Assembly: GCF_029870285.1 (NCBI RefSeq)
Contig: NZ_JACSYA010000021.1
Span: 29,488 to 93,487, forward strand
Direction: 5' to 3'
Origin: Delftia sp. PS-11
GTDB taxonomy: Bacteria > Pseudomonadota > Gammaproteobacteria > Burkholderiales > Burkholderiaceae_C
Length of the DNA stretch: 64,000 nt
Part shown: positions 27,251 through 36,554 of the stretch, one piece after another
Numbering within the stretch: position 1 is the first letter of the stretch
Layout: each line of letters begins with the position of its first letter
The notes under the pieces: generated by a model
What the model was told of the DNA's origin: nothing
The model's database searches: none
The model's input: the letters and a program-made list of their open reading frames with translations, nothing else
Program-made: the position numbers and the translations under genes

Positions 27251-28240
27251 TCAGAATGCGTGACGCACGCCCAGAGCGAAGGACGAGAAGTCCGCGCCCT
27301 TGACACCGGTCATGTAGCTGGCGCCGGACTTGTTGTCCACCTTGGTGTAGTAGCCGTACACCTTGGTGCGCTTGCTCAGGTTGTAGTTGTAGCCCAGGGT
27401 CCACTGAGTGGCGCCGGAGTCGCCGACACGGCTCCATGCGTTGGCGTGGCCAACGTTGGCGTGGAACTCGGAAGCGCCCAGGGTGTACATGCCCGACAGG
27501 CGGAAGTTGTTGCGGGTGCCGCGCAGTTCTTCGTCGTTGCGCTGGTAGTAGCCGCCGACCACGAACTGGCCGAAGGTGTAGGCAGCGCGCAGAGCCAGCT
27601 GCTTGTCTGCGTCGAATTGGCTGTAGCCAGCGCCCAGGGCCAGAGCGCCCAGGTTGTAGTTGGCAGCCAGGTCGTAGCCGTTCTTCTTCTTGGCCAGGGT
27701 CGATGCCTTTTCGTGCATGGAGACCGAGCCTTCGACCGTCAGGCCGCCGAAGCTGGGCGTGGTGTAGGAAATCTTGTTGGCGGTGCCCAGGCCGCTGGCG
27801 AACCAGACGGGGTCGAAGTACAGCGCGTCGGAAGACGAACCCGTGTCATGGTTGTGCATGCTCACGTAGTCGGCGGTGGCGAAGTACGAGCCGGGGAAGA
27901 AGTTGCCCAGGCGGACCTTACCGAAGTTGCCCGACAGGTTCACTTCGCTTTGGCGGCCGAAGGTCAGCGCGCCGGTGGAGGACGAGCCCATGCCGGTGTC
28001 GGAAGCGAAGCCGCTTTCCAGCACGAAGCCGGCCTTCAGGCCGCCGCCCAGATCTTCGACGCCGCGGATGCCCCAGCGCGAAGAGTTGTTTTCCATCTTG
28101 TTGACGTTGGTGTTGCCGATTTCCTGGCGCTCGATGGTGGTGTTGATGCGGCCATACAGCGTCACATTGCTTTGGGCCATCACGGTGCCAGTGCCCAGCA
28201 CGGCCAGCACGGCCAGGGCGACGCGGTTCATCTTGATCAT
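27251..28240 (-). CDS. Outer-membrane general porin, Omp32/OmpC type
   Basis: Porin of 329 residues, typical for Comamonadaceae 16-strand trimeric porins. The ATG at 28240 has AAGGAG six bases upstream and opens a signal peptide (MIKMNRVALAVLAVLGTGTV, cleavage after MAQ or VMA). The mature start SNVTLYGRINTTIE and the terminal strand ending in Phe (ALGVRHAF) are hallmarks of beta-barrel porins recognised by BamA. It allows passive uptake of small anions and other solutes. Single gene with its own terminator. Confidence 0.95.
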   Translation of the reverse strand: MIKMNRVALAVLAVLGTGTVMAQSNVTLYGRINTTIERQEIGNTNVNKMENNSSRWGIRGVEDLGGGLKAGFVLESGFASDTGMGSSSTGALTFGRQSEVNLSGNFGKVRLGNFFPGSYFATADYVSMHNHDTGSSSDALYFDPVWFASGLGTANKISYTTPSFGGLTVEGSVSMHEKASTLAKKKNGYDLAANYNLGALALGAGYSQFDADKQLALRAAYTFGQFVVGGYYQRNDEELRGTRNNFRLSGMYTLGASEFHANVGHANAWSRVGDSGATQWTLGYNYNLSKRTKVYGYYTKVDNKSGASYMTGVKGADFSSFALGVRHAF

Positions 28241-28437
28241 TCGGATCTCCTTGGGATTGTGGAGTGGGTGTTCTTGGAATCTCAGGGCCGGCTCCGGCTC
28301 CAGATCAGTGCCATCTACGGCTGCTGCGGATTCTAGGTGCGGGCATCGCCAAAAATGCAGGAACGCCTCTGAAAATGCGAGTTCTGATGCTTTGCTGCCA
28401 CAGACATGACATGAAAAGCGCCTAAAAACACACATAC

Positions 28438-28464
28438 AAGAACCCATGGCGGATCACCATGGGC
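28438..28464 (-). terminator. Possible terminator of the MHS transporter gene
   Basis: CCCATGG (28443-28449) and CCATGGG (28457-28463) form a perfect 7-base-pair stem. On the minus strand it is followed by TTCTTGTATGTG, only partly T-rich. The rest of the 282-base gap (28241-28522) should hold the porin promoter. Confidence 0.4.
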
Positions 28465-28522
28465 ATTGGCTGAAGGCATGCAGCAGCGCACCGCACAGGC
28501 CCCTGCGGGTAGCTGCTGCGCT

Positions 28523-30205
28523 TCAATCGTTCGCGTAGATATCGACTTCCCTGGTTTCCGGCAGAAACAGGATGCCGATGACCGCTGTGGCGCCCGCAAT
28601 GACGATGGGGTACCAGAGGCCGCTGTACATGTTGCCGGTCTGGGCCACGATGGCAAACGACATGGTCGGCAGCAGGCCGCCGAACCAGCCGTTGCCGATG
28701 TGGTAGGGCAGGCTCATGGAGGTGTAGCGGATGCGGGTGGGAAACAGCTCCACCAGCATGGCGGCAATGGGCCCATAGACCATGGTCACGAGGATGACCA
28801 GATAGGCCAGGATGGCGACCATCAGGGGCTTGTTCATTTTCCCGGGGTCTGCCTTGGCGGGATAGCCATCTTCGGCCAGCACCCTGGCCACGGTCTTTCT
28901 GAATTCGGCGTCCCGGGCCCTGGCCTGTTCAGTGCTCAGTCCCTTGAGCGGGAACGAGGCAATCTCGGTGCGGCCAATGCGCACGAAGGCCGTGGCGCCG
29001 GGGGCGGCCGTCTCCAGGTCGTAGCTGACGGAGCTGGCTGCCAGTACCTGCCTGGCCACATCGCAGGAGCTGGTGAATCGGGAAGTGCCGGTGGGGTTGA
29101 ACTGGAAGGAGCATTCGCCAGGGTCGGCGACGATGACCACCTTGCTGCGGGCCTGTGCTGCGGCCAGGTCGGGGTTGGCCGCCTCGGTCAGCGCCTGGAA
29201 CACCGGGAAGTAGGTCAGCGCAGCCAGCACGCAGCCCAGCATGATGATGGGTTTGCGGCCGACCTTGTCCGACAGCGTCCCGAAAACCACGAAGAAGGGC
29301 GTGCCGATGAGGAGTGCGGCGGCGGTCAGGAGGTTGGCCGTCACGGCATCCACCTTGAGCTGCTGCGTCAGGAAGAACAGGGCATAGAGCTGGCCCGTGT
29401 ACCAGACCACGGCCTGTCCGGCGGTCAGGCCGACCAGCGCCAGCAGCACGATCCTGAGATTGCGCCACTGCCCGAAGGATTCGGACACAGGCGCCCTGGA
29501 GACCTTGCCTTCGGCTTTCATTTTCTGGAAAGCCGGCGATTCGGACAGCGTCATGCGGATCCACACCGAAACGCCCAGCAGCACGATGGACAGCAGAAAG
29601 GGAAGGCGCCAGCCCCAGTCCGTGAAGGCCTGCTCGCCCAGCACGGTGCGCACACCCAGGATGACCAGCAGCGACAGGAACAGGCCCAGCGTGGCCGTGG
29701 TCTGTATCCATGAGGTGTAGGCGCCGCGCTTGCCATGCGGCGCATGTTCGGCCACATAGGTGGCAGCGCCGCCGTACTCGCCGCCCAGCGCCAGGCCCTG
29801 CAGCATGCGCAGGCCGATGAGGATCACAGGCGCGGCCACGCCGATGCTGGCGTAGGTGGGCAGGATGCCGACGATGAAGGTGGACAGGCCCATGATCAGG
29901 ATGGTCACCAGGAAGGTGTACTTGCGTCCGATCATGTCGCCCAGGCGGCCGAACACCAGCGCGCCGAAAGGCCGCACGATGAAGCCTGCGGCAAAGGCCA
30001 GCAGCGCGAAGATGAAGGCAGAACCTGCATCCAGCATGCTGAAGAACTGCCGGGCGATGATGGCCGCCAGCGAGCCATAGAGATAAAAGTCGTACCACTC
30101 GAATACCGTGCCCAGCGATGACGCGACGATGACCCTGCGTTCCTGCGGCGTCATCGGGCGTGGCTGCGCCTTGGCGCCAGCGCCATGCGTAGCGTTGTAA
30201 GCCAT
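28523..30205 (-). CDS. MFS transporter, metabolite:H+ symporter (MHS) family
   Basis: Inner-membrane symporter of 560 residues, longer than ProP, KgtP or ShiA (430-500). MHS hallmarks are SSLGTVFEWYDFYLYGSLAA at the start, RPFGALVFGRLGDMIGRKYT, and LRMLQGLALGGEYGGAATYV. An insertion of about 100 residues (about 345-450) with two Cys (in PGECSF and SSCDVA) lies between helices and is probably extracytoplasmic. Substrates of relatives are organic acids or osmolytes. It is divergent from the acetate uptake pair. Confidence 0.9.
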   Translation of the reverse strand: MAYNATHGAGAKAQPRPMTPQERRVIVASSLGTVFEWYDFYLYGSLAAIIARQFFSMLDAGSAFIFALLAFAAGFIVRPFGALVFGRLGDMIGRKYTFLVTILIMGLSTFIVGILPTYASIGVAAPVILIGLRMLQGLALGGEYGGAATYVAEHAPHGKRGAYTSWIQTTATLGLFLSLLVILGVRTVLGEQAFTDWGWRLPFLLSIVLLGVSVWIRMTLSESPAFQKMKAEGKVSRAPVSESFGQWRNLRIVLLALVGLTAGQAVVWYTGQLYALFFLTQQLKVDAVTANLLTAAALLIGTPFFVVFGTLSDKVGRKPIIMLGCVLAALTYFPVFQALTEAANPDLAAAQARSKVVIVADPGECSFQFNPTGTSRFTSSCDVARQVLAASSVSYDLETAAPGATAFVRIGRTEIASFPLKGLSTEQARARDAEFRKTVARVLAEDGYPAKADPGKMNKPLMVAILAYLVILVTMVYGPIAAMLVELFPTRIRYTSMSLPYHIGNGWFGGLLPTMSFAIVAQTGNMYSGLWYPIVIAGATAVIGILFLPETREVDIYAND

Positions 30206-30504
30206 GTCTGTCTCCTTGTTGGATGAATCGTGGCGGGTTGGCCTGGGCCCGCAGGACCACTATCCAATTGGCGGCTGACTCGGCTCTGACTTTTCACGCA
30301 CAGAGATGGACGGTTTGCTGAACGGATTCTTACGAAATCAGCAGCAACCCTGAGGCCGTCTTTTTCGATGTGAAAACCACGGTACAAACCCTGGCAAACC
30401 GCACCCCGTTGCGTAAGGACGCGGTCAGACGCGCTTTCCAGAATGGTTCCAAGGCTGTCGATCCATGGGCTTGCAGCCGCGATTCCAACTTCAGGAGACA
30501 AACC
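30206..30504. other. Divergent promoter region of MHS and actP units
   Basis: This 299-base gap separates two divergent start codons, so it must hold promoters for both. I see no terminator or RNA gene, and no operator I could name with confidence. Confidence 0.4.
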
Positions 30505-30813
30505 ATGACCGATCCGGTGGTAGACAAAATACAGCGCCATCCCAAGTACCAGGAGTTGCGCTCCAAGCGCAATCGCCTCGGCCTGTTTCTGACGGTGCTG
30601 ATGCTGGTCGTCTATTACGGCTATATCGCACTGATTGCCTTCGACAAGTCCTTTCTGGCACAGCCCATGGGCGCCGGAGTGACCTCGATTGGCATTCCCA
30701 TCGCGATCGGAGTCATCGTCTTTTCGGTGCTCATCACCGGCTTTTACGTGCGCCGCGCCAATGGCGAGTACGACAAGCTCACGCAAGACATCCTGAAGGA
30801 CGCCACAAAATGA
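30505..30813 (+). CDS. yjcH: DUF485 small membrane protein (YjcH-like)
   Basis: Protein of 102 residues with two predicted helices (about 25-47 and 60-83) and DUF485 features ([20 protein letters not shown], then [20 protein letters not shown]). The ATG at 30505 has AGGAG 8 bases upstream. It overlaps the actP start as ATGA, the usual yjcH-actP arrangement. Its job is not settled; the coupling implies assembly with or support of ActP. Confidence 0.92.
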   Translation: MTDPVVDKIQRHPKYQELRSKRNRLGLFLTVLMLVVYYGYIALIAFDKSFLAQPMGAGVTSIGIPIAIGVIVFSVLITGFYVRRANGEYDKLTQDILKDATK

Positions 30814-32543
30814 AAAACTCCACACAACGCATGCTGCTGGCACCCGCTGTGGCGCTGGCACTGACCGGCCCGGTGCTGGCCGCTGGGGGCGACGTGGGCG
30901 TGGCTGCCAAGCAGGCCACGAACTGGACTGCCATCATTTTGTTCACGGCCTTCGTGGTTGCCACGCTGTGGATCACCAAGTGGGCTGCGGGGCGCACCAA
31001 GTCGGCGGCCGATTTCTACACGGCGGGCGGCGGCATCACGGGCTTTCAGAACGGCCTGGCCATCGCGGGCGATTACATGTCGGCCGCGTCCTTCCTGGGC
31101 ATTTCGGCCTCGGTCATGGCCAACGGCTATGACGGCCTGATCTACTCCATCGGCTTCCTGGTGGGCTGGCCCATCCTGACCTTCCTGCTGGCCGAGCGCC
31201 TGCGCAACCTGGGCAAGTTCACCTTCGCCGATGTGGCCGGCTACCGCTTCGCCCAGACGCCGTTCCGCGCCTTCGCGGCCAGCGGCACGCTGGTGGTCGT
31301 GGCCTTCTACCTGATCGCCCAGATGGTCGGCGCCGGCCAGCTCATCAAGCTGCTGTTCGGCCTGGACTACTGGATCGCCGTGGTGCTGGTGGGTGCGCTG
31401 ATGATGGTCTATGTGCTGTTCGGCGGCATGACGGCCACCACCTGGGTGCAGATCATCAAGGCCTGCATGCTGCTGGCAGGCGTGACCTTCATGGGCTTCA
31501 TGGTGCTGGCCAAGTACGGCTTCAGCCCCGAGGCACTGTTCGCCGAGGGCGTGCGCGTGCGCACCCAGATCGCGGCCAACAACGGCGCCGATGCGGCGGC
31601 GGCTGCCAAGGCCGGCCTGGCCATCATGGGCCCCGGCGGCTTCATCAAGGACCCGATCTCGGCCATCAGCTTCGGCATGGCGCTGATGTTCGGCACGCTG
31701 GGCCTGCCCCACATCCTGATGCGCTTCTTCACCGTGCCCGATGCCAAGCAGGCGCGCAAGAGCGTGTTCTGGGCCACGACCTGGATCGGCTACTTCTACG
31801 TGCTGATCTTCATCATCGGCTTTGGCGCCATCACCCTGGTGCTGACCAACCCCGAGATGGCCGATACGGCCAAGGGCGTGATCCACGGCGGCGCAGGCAC
31901 GGCCAACATGGCGGCGGTGCTGGTGGCCAAGAGCGTGGGCGGCGACGTGTTCTACGGCTTCATCTCGGCCGTGGCCTTCGCCACCATCCTGGCAGTGGTC
32001 GCTGGCCTGACGCTGTCGGGCGCCTCTGCCGTGTCCCATGACCTGTACGCCACGGTGTTCAAGAAGGGCAAGGCAGACAGCGCCGCCGAGCTGCGCGTCT
32101 CGCGCCTGACCACGCTGACGCTGGGTGTCATCGCCGTGCTGCTGGGCATCGTGTTCGAGAAGCAGAACATCGCCTTCATGGTGTCGCTGGCCTTTGCCGT
32201 GGCCGCATCGGCCAACTTCCCCGCGCTGCTGCTGTCGGTGCTGTGGAAGGACTGCACGACCAAGGGCGCGGTGATTGGCGGCTTCATGGGCCTGATCTCC
32301 TCGGTGGGCCTGACCATCGTCTCGCCCTCGGTGTGGGAAGGCACGCTGGGCAACCCCGCCGGCTCGGCCTGGTTCCCCTACGCCTCGCCCGCGCTGTTCT
32401 CCATGAGCATCGGCTTCATCGGCGTGTGGCTGTTCTCGGTGCTCGACAAGAGCGGCCAGGCCGCCAAGGAACGCGCCGCCTTCGCAGCGCAGCAGGTGCG
32501 CTCCGAAACCGGCCTGGGCGCATCGGGCGCATCCGGCCACTGA
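30810..32543 (+). CDS. actP: Cation/acetate symporter ActP
   Basis: SSS-family permease of 577 residues, near the family's usual 550. The N-terminal signal-like segment ends VLAAGGDV, as in E. coli ActP, followed by about 13 helices. Motifs include [40 protein letters not shown] and [20 protein letters not shown]. It imports acetate and related short carboxylates with Na+. The start codon overlaps the DUF485 stop. Acetate entering here feeds acetyl-CoA metabolism, which AceK (59138-60925) helps to balance. Confidence 0.95.
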   Translation: MKNSTQRMLLAPAVALALTGPVLAAGGDVGVAAKQATNWTAIILFTAFVVATLWITKWAAGRTKSAADFYTAGGGITGFQNGLAIAGDYMSAASFLGISASVMANGYDGLIYSIGFLVGWPILTFLLAERLRNLGKFTFADVAGYRFAQTPFRAFAASGTLVVVAFYLIAQMVGAGQLIKLLFGLDYWIAVVLVGALMMVYVLFGGMTATTWVQIIKACMLLAGVTFMGFMVLAKYGFSPEALFAEGVRVRTQIAANNGADAAAAAKAGLAIMGPGGFIKDPISAISFGMALMFGTLGLPHILMRFFTVPDAKQARKSVFWATTWIGYFYVLIFIIGFGAITLVLTNPEMADTAKGVIHGGAGTANMAAVLVAKSVGGDVFYGFISAVAFATILAVVAGLTLSGASAVSHDLYATVFKKGKADSAAELRVSRLTTLTLGVIAVLLGIVFEKQNIAFMVSLAFAVAASANFPALLLSVLWKDCTTKGAVIGGFMGLISSVGLTIVSPSVWEGTLGNPAGSAWFPYASPALFSMSIGFIGVWLFSVLDKSGQAAKERAAFAAQQVRSETGLGASGASGH

Positions 32544-32578
32544 TCCACCACAACGCAGGCCGCAAGGCCATGCGCAAG

Positions 32579-32604
32579 AGCCGGGCCCTGCGCCCGGCTT
32601 TTTT
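32579..32604 (+). terminator. Terminator after actP
   Basis: AGCCGGGC and GCCCGGCT form an 8-base-pair stem around CCTGC, followed by TTTTT. Confidence 0.88.
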
Positions 32605-32694
32605 GTGGGCGCATGCAAGGGCAAGGACGCAGCCGGATACAGGGCAGCGGGCTAGACTCACGGTGTGCCTTTCAACACACAGGACCAATCCGAC

Positions 32695-33330
32695 ATGCAA
32701 CTCATCAGCCAAAGCTTTCAGGATGGCCAGGCGATTCCTGGCGAATTCGCGTTTGCAGTACCCGACGCGGCCACGCATGTGGCGCTGTCGTCCAACCGCA
32801 ACCCGCATCTGGCATGGAGCGGCGCGCCCGAGGGCACACAGTCGTTCGTGGTGGTCTGCCATGACCCCGACGTGCCCAGCCGGGGCGACGACGTGAACCA
32901 GGAAGGCCGCGAAGTGCCGGCCAGCCTGCCGCGCGTGGATTTCTTTCACTGGCTGCTGCTGGACATTCCGGCAGGGACCACGCAGATTGCGGCAGGCGCG
33001 CAGTCCGATGGCGTGACGGCACGCGGCAAGAGCGGCCCGGCAGCGCCCGGCGGCCTGCGCCACGGCATCAACGACTACACGGCCTGGTTCGCGGGCGACG
33101 AACAGATGAAGGGCGACTACTATGGCTATGACGGTCCCTGCCCGCCCTGGAACGACAGCATCGTCCACCACTATGTCTTCACGGTCTACGCGCTGGCCAC
33201 GCCCACGCTGCAGGTCCAGGGACCGCTGACCGGCGCCAATGTGCGCGCGGCGCTGGCTTCGGCCCAGGTGCTGGGCCAGGCCAGCATCACGGGGCTGTAC
33301 AGCCTCAATCCTGCGGTGCCTGCCGCCTGA
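32695..33330 (+). CDS. YbhB/YbcL-family PEBP-like protein
   Basis: Protein of 211 residues in the phosphatidylethanolamine-binding/Raf-kinase-inhibitor-like fold. The ligand pocket features are present: PHLAWSGAPEGTQSFVVVCH, DPDVPSRGDD, FFHWLLLDIP and GPCPPWNDSIVHHYVFTVYA. I chose the ATG at 32695, with AGGA nearby, over an in-frame ATG 10 codons upstream. No signal peptide is seen, so it should be cytosolic. Bacterial function is poorly defined. It is a single gene. Confidence 0.92.
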   Translation: MQLISQSFQDGQAIPGEFAFAVPDAATHVALSSNRNPHLAWSGAPEGTQSFVVVCHDPDVPSRGDDVNQEGREVPASLPRVDFFHWLLLDIPAGTTQIAAGAQSDGVTARGKSGPAAPGGLRHGINDYTAWFAGDEQMKGDYYGYDGPCPPWNDSIVHHYVFTVYALATPTLQVQGPLTGANVRAALASAQVLGQASITGLYSLNPAVPAA

Positions 33331-33358
33331 GAACCTGTTGCGGCCCGGCAGGGGCGTC

Positions 33359-34018
33359 CTACTTCGCGCCGCGCAGCCGGCGCAGCTTGATGAAGGCCAG
33401 CGCCGCCATCACGGCATCGTTGAGCGCGTCATGGGCGTCGCGCTGGGGCAGGCCGAGATCGGCCATCAGCGTGGCAAAGCGCAGGTCGATGTCGGGCGCC
33501 TGCTGCTGCCAGGGCGGCATCTGCTGGAAGCGGTGGTCGTAGTAGAGGGCCGAGACCTCGATGCGCTCGTTGGGCAGGCCAATGCCCAGCCAGGGCTGCA
33601 TGGCCCGCTCTATCATGGCCACGTCGAATTCCAGGTAGTAGCCCACCAGCGGCCGGCTGCCGATGAAGCGCAGCAGCCGCGCCAGCGCCTCCTCGATGGA
33701 CAGGCCCTGGGCCAGATCGCGTTCACGCAGCCGGTGGATGCGCACGCTGTCGCCGGGCACACCACGCGAGGGGCGCACCAGCAGTTCCAGGCGCTGGCTC
33801 GTCAGAATGCGCTCGCCCACGATGCGCACGGCACCGATGGAGATGATTTCATCGCGGCGCACATCCAGGCCCGTGGTTTCACAGTCCAGCGCCACCCATT
33901 CGCCGGGCGGCGGCGCATCCAGAAGAAAGGCATAGGCCGGGTCGGCCAGGCGGCGGCGCATCCGGCGCAGGCGCAGGCCCTGCATCCAGCGGCCCCAGGG
34001 ATGGGCGTTCATGCTCAT
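33359..34018 (-). CDS. DEDDh 3'-5' exonuclease, DnaQ-like
   Basis: Exonuclease of 219 residues. The DEDDh residues are visible: Asp and Glu in ALDCETTGLD, Asp in YYLEFDVAM, and His plus Asp in DAHDALNDAVMA. It is shorter than the polymerase III epsilon subunit in a typical genome and lacks its C-terminal tail, so it is more likely a stand-alone DnaQ-like nuclease. It overlaps the DUF294 gene stop as ATGA (34015-34018), a pairing that is common beside actP in this group. Confidence 0.9.
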   Translation of the reverse strand: MSMNAHPWGRWMQGLRLRRMRRRLADPAYAFLLDAPPPGEWVALDCETTGLDVRRDEIISIGAVRIVGERILTSQRLELLVRPSRGVPGDSVRIHRLRERDLAQGLSIEEALARLLRFIGSRPLVGYYLEFDVAMIERAMQPWLGIGLPNERIEVSALYYDHRFQQMPPWQQQAPDIDLRFATLMADLGLPQRDAHDALNDAVMAALAFIKLRRLRGAK

Positions 34019-35835
34019 ACCGCGTCCAGCCGCAGGCGCTGGCGCAGCAGCACCTTGAAGCGGCGCACCACGGCCAGCGTGTCCTTGAGCAGGTCGCGCT
34101 CCAGGCTGCTCAGGCGCGCAGGCTCGACATGGCCGGTCACGGGGCGGCCCAGGTCGATTTCCGCCAGGCCCGCCTGCAGCCGCAGTCCCATGAGAAAGTG
34201 CAGGCCTTCGAGCAGTTCCCGGCCCAGGGACTCGTCCAGCACGCCTTCGGACACCAGGGCCGCGATGCGTTCGGCGGTACTGGTGGCCACGATGCGGTGC
34301 GCCAGCGCCAGGCTGCGCACGCCATGGACGATGGGAAAGATGCCCGCTTTCTTGAGATGCACGGCACCGTCCCCGTCGCCGCGCCCCAGCAGCCGGCTCC
34401 ACCAGTTGCCCGGCTCCTCGCCGAAGGCATCGGCGGCCGAGGCGAAGCGGGCGATCAGCGCATCATTGTCGATGGCCAGTGCCACCAGGGTCTGGCGCGC
34501 GCCGGCCAGCAGCGCGGCATCGCCAGCCACGGCGTGGGCGTCCAGGAAGATGGCCAGCCGCATCAGCCCCTCGGGGCCTGGCAGGATCAGCCATTCGCGC
34601 ACGCGCCGGGCAAAGTCGGAGGCCGATCCCCGCCACTCGGGATTGCTGAGCATGATGCGGCCCGGGCATTCGGGGTAGCCGAAGCGCTCCAGCACCTGCG
34701 AAAAGCGCTGGCAGATGGCATCGAGATCCTCGGGCGGCACATAGCCATCGCGCAGCAGCAGGCCGTTGTCCTGATCGGTCTTGAGAAGTTGCTCGCCCCG
34801 CCCCTCGCTGCCCATGACGAACAGGCAGCTGTGAGCGACCAGCTGCGGCGGCGCCAGCATCTGCCAGGCCCGCTCGAACAGCCGCGCATTGAGCTGCTGC
34901 ACCAGCCGCGCCATGAGCCCCACGCGCGTGCCGCCGCGCTGCAGCGCAGCCACCAGGCGGGTGACCTGGGCGGCCGCCTGCTCCAGCGCAGGCAGGTCCT
35001 GGGCCTGCTCGATCTGCACGGTGATCAGGTGCGACTGGTTGGCCAGGAAGCTGAACAGGTCCAGCGCCTCCAGGATGCCCATCACCTGGCCACCATCATC
35101 GAGCACGGCCAGCCGGTGCACGCGCGCGCGCAGCAGCATCACCATGGCGTCGCCGAGCTGGTCGGATGCGCGCACCGTGACCACGGGGCTGCTGGCGAAC
35201 TCGCCCACGCACAGGTGCTCCAGCGCCCGGCCATCGAGGATGGTCCGCTGCAGGGCCGTGGCCGTGAAGATGCCCAGGCCGCCGGGCAGGCCCGCCACCA
35301 GCACGCAGGTCGTGCGCTCGGCCTGGAAAAGCCGCGCGACGGAGACGATGTCCGTGGCCGCATCGACCACATGGGCCGGGCGCAGATAAGCCTGGTCCAC
35401 ACGGGCCAGCGTCAGCGACTGGCGCTCATGGCGGTCGGCCCGGCGGGCCAGGGTGCCGAGCTTGTGGCCCAGGTCCGAAAACAGCAGGGCGCCAAAGGCT
35501 GCGTTGCAGGCGATCAGTTCGTTGACGGTTTCGCGCGCGAGCTGGTAGGCCACCAGCTCCTCGGCTACGGTGAAGCGGCTGCTGGCGCGGCCCGCGACCA
35601 GGGCCCGGCCATCGAAGCTGTCATCGGGGCCGTAGGTGGCCAGCACTTCGTCGCCCTCGGACTGCACCACATGGCCTTTGATGATGATGAACAGGTGCGT
35701 GGGCGCGGAGCCCACGTCCAGCACCACGGCCCCTTCAGGGTAGTAGGCGATGTCCACGCCATCGCGCACCAGCGCCTGTTCGCGCGGCGTGAGGCAGTCG
35801 AAGGGCGAGGCAGCAAAGTTGAAGGCGCTGGGCAT
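34015..35835 (-). CDS. cNMP-binding, CBS-pair, DUF294 nucleotidyltransferase-like protein
   Basis: Predicted cytosolic signalling protein of 606 residues. Order: cyclic-nucleotide-binding domain (about 10-115), CBS pair (about 150-265), a DUF294 nucleotidyltransferase-like domain with GSEGRGEQLLKTDQDNGLL near residue 345-363, and a DUF294 C-terminal helical domain (about 465-600). The GSEGR...TDQDN pattern resembles PII-uridylyltransferase (GlnD) active sites. Proteins of this kind usually sit beside SSS-family permeases, as here near actP, and may control acetate use. The target is unknown. Confidence 0.9.
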   Translation of the reverse strand: MPSAFNFAASPFDCLTPREQALVRDGVDIAYYPEGAVVLDVGSAPTHLFIIIKGHVVQSEGDEVLATYGPDDSFDGRALVAGRASSRFTVAEELVAYQLARETVNELIACNAAFGALLFSDLGHKLGTLARRADRHERQSLTLARVDQAYLRPAHVVDAATDIVSVARLFQAERTTCVLVAGLPGGLGIFTATALQRTILDGRALEHLCVGEFASSPVVTVRASDQLGDAMVMLLRARVHRLAVLDDGGQVMGILEALDLFSFLANQSHLITVQIEQAQDLPALEQAAAQVTRLVAALQRGGTRVGLMARLVQQLNARLFERAWQMLAPPQLVAHSCLFVMGSEGRGEQLLKTDQDNGLLLRDGYVPPEDLDAICQRFSQVLERFGYPECPGRIMLSNPEWRGSASDFARRVREWLILPGPEGLMRLAIFLDAHAVAGDAALLAGARQTLVALAIDNDALIARFASAADAFGEEPGNWWSRLLGRGDGDGAVHLKKAGIFPIVHGVRSLALAHRIVATSTAERIAALVSEGVLDESLGRELLEGLHFLMGLRLQAGLAEIDLGRPVTGHVEPARLSSLERDLLKDTLAVVRRFKVLLRQRLRLDAV

Positions 35836-35866
35836 GGGGCAGGTGCGTGGATTGCGGCCCTGCCAT

Positions 35867-36520
35867 TCAACCTTTCAGGCCTTGCTCCACGCTTGCAGCG
35901 GCATCCCAGCCACTGGCGAACCAGGCATCGCCCTGCAGATAGGCGCGCAGCATCGGCAGGCTGTCCAGCCCCCAGAAAACACGGCCATCGACCTCCCAGG
36001 CCGGCACGCCGAAGATGCCCTGCGCAGCGGAGGCCTCGGTGTTCTCGCGCAGCAGGCGCCTGGCGGCATCCGCCGCATCGGGCCGCAGCTGAGGCGCCAG
36101 CGCATCGCGCAACGCCTGCAGCCGCGCAGGCTCCAGCGCATCGGCGCCACCGATCCAGACATGGCGCAGCACCGTGCCCGCGACAAAGCGGTTGACCGTG
36201 CCGTCGTCGCTGCACTCCAGCGCCAGGCGCAGCAGCGGCAGCGGGTTGAACGGATGGCGCGCCGGCATGTCCAGGCCCACGCCCGAGGCATGGCCCAGCC
36301 AGCTCACATGGCGGTAAGTCCATTCGCGCTTGCCGGCAATGCCCGCCGGGCCGGGATTGCCCGCCGGGCCGGGATTGCCCAGGCGCTGCAGCAGCGCGCC
36401 CAGCAGCACGGGCCGGTAGCGCATATGGTGGCTGATGCCTTCGAGCGCCTGCGGCAGCTGCTCGAAGGCCAGCCAGGCATAGGGCGAGACAAAGTCGAGG
36501 TGGAAGGTGATCTGCTTCAT
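35867..36520 (-). CDS. DsbA-fold 2-hydroxychromene-2-carboxylate isomerase-like protein
   Basis: Protein of 217 residues of the kappa-GST/HCCA isomerase type. The start MKQITFHLDFVSPYAWLAF has the SPY segment with the catalytic Ser typical of the family, and the end has GVPAWEVDGRVFWGLD with the cis-Pro loop. It likely uses glutathione. A short in-frame tandem repeat (GNPGPA twice, 18 bases each at 36341-36376) widens the loop before KREWTYRH. ATG at 36520 chosen; upstream in-frame residues are Pro/Arg-rich and not family-like. The physiological substrate is unknown. Confidence 0.85.
   Translation of the reverse strand: MKQITFHLDFVSPYAWLAFEQLPQALEGISHHMRYRPVLLGALLQRLGNPGPAGNPGPAGIAGKREWTYRHVSWLGHASGVGLDMPARHPFNPLPLLRLALECSDDGTVNRFVAGTVLRHVWIGGADALEPARLQALRDALAPQLRPDAADAARRLLRENTEASAAQGIFGVPAWEVDGRVFWGLDSLPMLRAYLQGDAWFASGWDAAASVEQGLKG
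36341..36376. repeat. 18-base tandem repeat inside the isomerase gene
   Basis: Two exact copies of an 18-base unit (gcccgccgggccgggatt) encode GNPGPA twice on the minus strand. The unit length is a multiple of three, so copy-number change keeps the frame. Confidence 0.85.
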
Positions 36521-36554
36521 GGCCGTGGTGTCTCCTGCGGGGGAATGCGCCTGC

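Noticed and set aside
21126..27263. A 2045-codon open frame opposite uvrA
   Set aside because: It mirrors uvrA, is very rich in Ala, Gly, His and Gln, and has no family features. High GC content keeps the antisense frame open.
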